Source: Halobellus captivus (GTDB lineage: Archaea; Halobacteriota; Halobacteria; Halobacteriales; Haloferacaceae). Taken from it: a DNA stretch of 58,556 nt. The position numbers and the translations under genes were made by a program. Below, one piece after another: positions 58,236 through 58,556 of the stretch. Under the pieces are notes generated by a model that did no database searches, was not told the DNA's origin, and saw only the letters and a program-made list of their open reading frames with translations. The stretch spans positions 20,706-79,261 of the forward strand of contig NZ_VJXQ01000007.1 in NCBI RefSeq assembly GCF_007655485.1, read 5' to 3'. How positions within the stretch are numbered: position 1 is the stretch's first letter; the number at the start of each line of letters is the position of its first letter.

Positions 58236-58556
58236 TTTTCCGACGACAACGACCGACAGAACCATCTGCGCGCTCTCGCTCGCGCCTTCGCGAGCGCCCT
58301 ACCGGGCGCGAGCGAGAGCGCGCCTGCATGAGGTGGCCCCAACCAGCACCGCGCGCCGACCCGCCCGGAGCGAGCGCCCAGCGCATTCCCCGTTCGCCGC
58401 GACGCAACCACGTCCGTCGCGGTCGGCTGTGCCGAGGTCCGAAGGACCCGAGCGGGTGAAGCGCTGGCGTCGAGGGCACATACACTTTAGCCCGGCAGGA
58501 ACCGCACCTACTGGAGCGGAAGCCCGCCCGGAATGGTCGGTCGCGAGCGACGCGGA
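58236..58556. other. Right-end region without a recognised gene; contains a 19-bp inverted repeat
   Basis: About 320 bp of very GC-rich DNA. It holds an inverted repeat with arms 58268-58286 and 58305-58323 (GCGCGCTCTCGCTCGCGCC and its complement), loop 18 nt. No ORF here has a start, codon use or protein pattern that I would trust. The window ends inside this region. Confidence 0.6.

Noticed and set aside
58151-58459. 102-aa plus-strand ORF at the right edge
   Set aside because: Arg/Pro-rich translation of GC-rich hairpin DNA; no start context or domain.
1-58556. tRNA or rRNA genes
   Set aside because: No rRNA-like segments and no cloverleaf with a T-loop GGTTCRANYCC pattern were seen by eye; a covariance search would be needed to exclude a tRNA fully.

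Overview
The window is haloarchaeal (class Halobacteria; genus not determinable from sequence alone) and looks like part of a megaplasmid or chromid. Most genes are GC-rich and encode acidic proteins. Promoters are archaeal, with TATA boxes and little or no 5' leader. The window carries an Orc1/Cdc6 gene inside an origin-repeat array, a TFB factor, HTH_10-type and Lrp-TRASH regulators, a PGF-CTERM-like tail and a haloarchaeal TnpB. No rRNA, tRNA or ribosomal protein genes were seen.

Layout. (1) 0.1-6.6 kb: a replication origin (about thirteen copies of a TTACAACTCGAAAA-plus-G-run repeat around orc1), flanked on each side by a two-gene HTH plus nucleotidyltransferase cassette of AbiE/MNT toxin-antitoxin type. 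(2) 6.7-16.7 kb: a copper-resistance cluster: a CopB-type ATPase (CPH), an Lrp-TRASH metal sensor, a zinc-ribbon cupin, a frameshifted DHA2 drug exporter, a CopA ATPase (CPC), an HTH_10 regulator and an MBL-fold hydrolase. (3) 16.8-23.5 kb: a minus-strand plasmid backbone block: SWIM protein, ArdC/ImmA-type protein, DUF6610-like protein, DUF932-like protein, HNH endonuclease and small proteins. (4) 23.8-29.5 kb: a cell-envelope block with an M23 (LytM) membrane peptidase, PH-like and GIDE-like membrane proteins and a divergent HTH regulator. (5) 29.9-31.7 kb: an Mrr-like nuclease. (6) 31.8-39.4 kb: a thiamine salvage and transport locus: ThiD-ThiN, ThiR, an Nramp-like permease, a P-loop protein, two TenA types, an SSS symporter and its 47-aa accessory protein. 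(7) 39.5-43.8 kb: small zinc-ribbon plasmid proteins and a TnpB element. (8) 44-48 kb: secreted and surface proteins and a membrane-anchored wHTH regulator. (9) 48-50.4 kb: small plasmid genes and TFB. (10) 50.5-55.5 kb: an A/T-richer island with two membrane proteins convergent to a 1,116-aa KAP NTPase, a possible defence module. (11) 56-58.2 kb: a second HNH protein, flanked by G-quadruplex-type repeats, and an RPA-like OB-fold protein.

The most striking unexplained signals are two families of short regulatory DNA elements spread over the minus-strand plasmid genes. One has about fifteen copies of an A/T run followed by a short palindrome (A/T run - GCCCCTnnnAGGGGTGCGG in coding orientation) just upstream of start codons. 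The other has four copies of a 41-42 bp dyad with half-sites TTAACCAAC and GTTGGTTAA. Some palindromes stand before nothing but 3' gene remnants, so they mark genes lost from the replicon. The copper cluster has its own 21-bp operator candidate, seen at 9053 and 12127.
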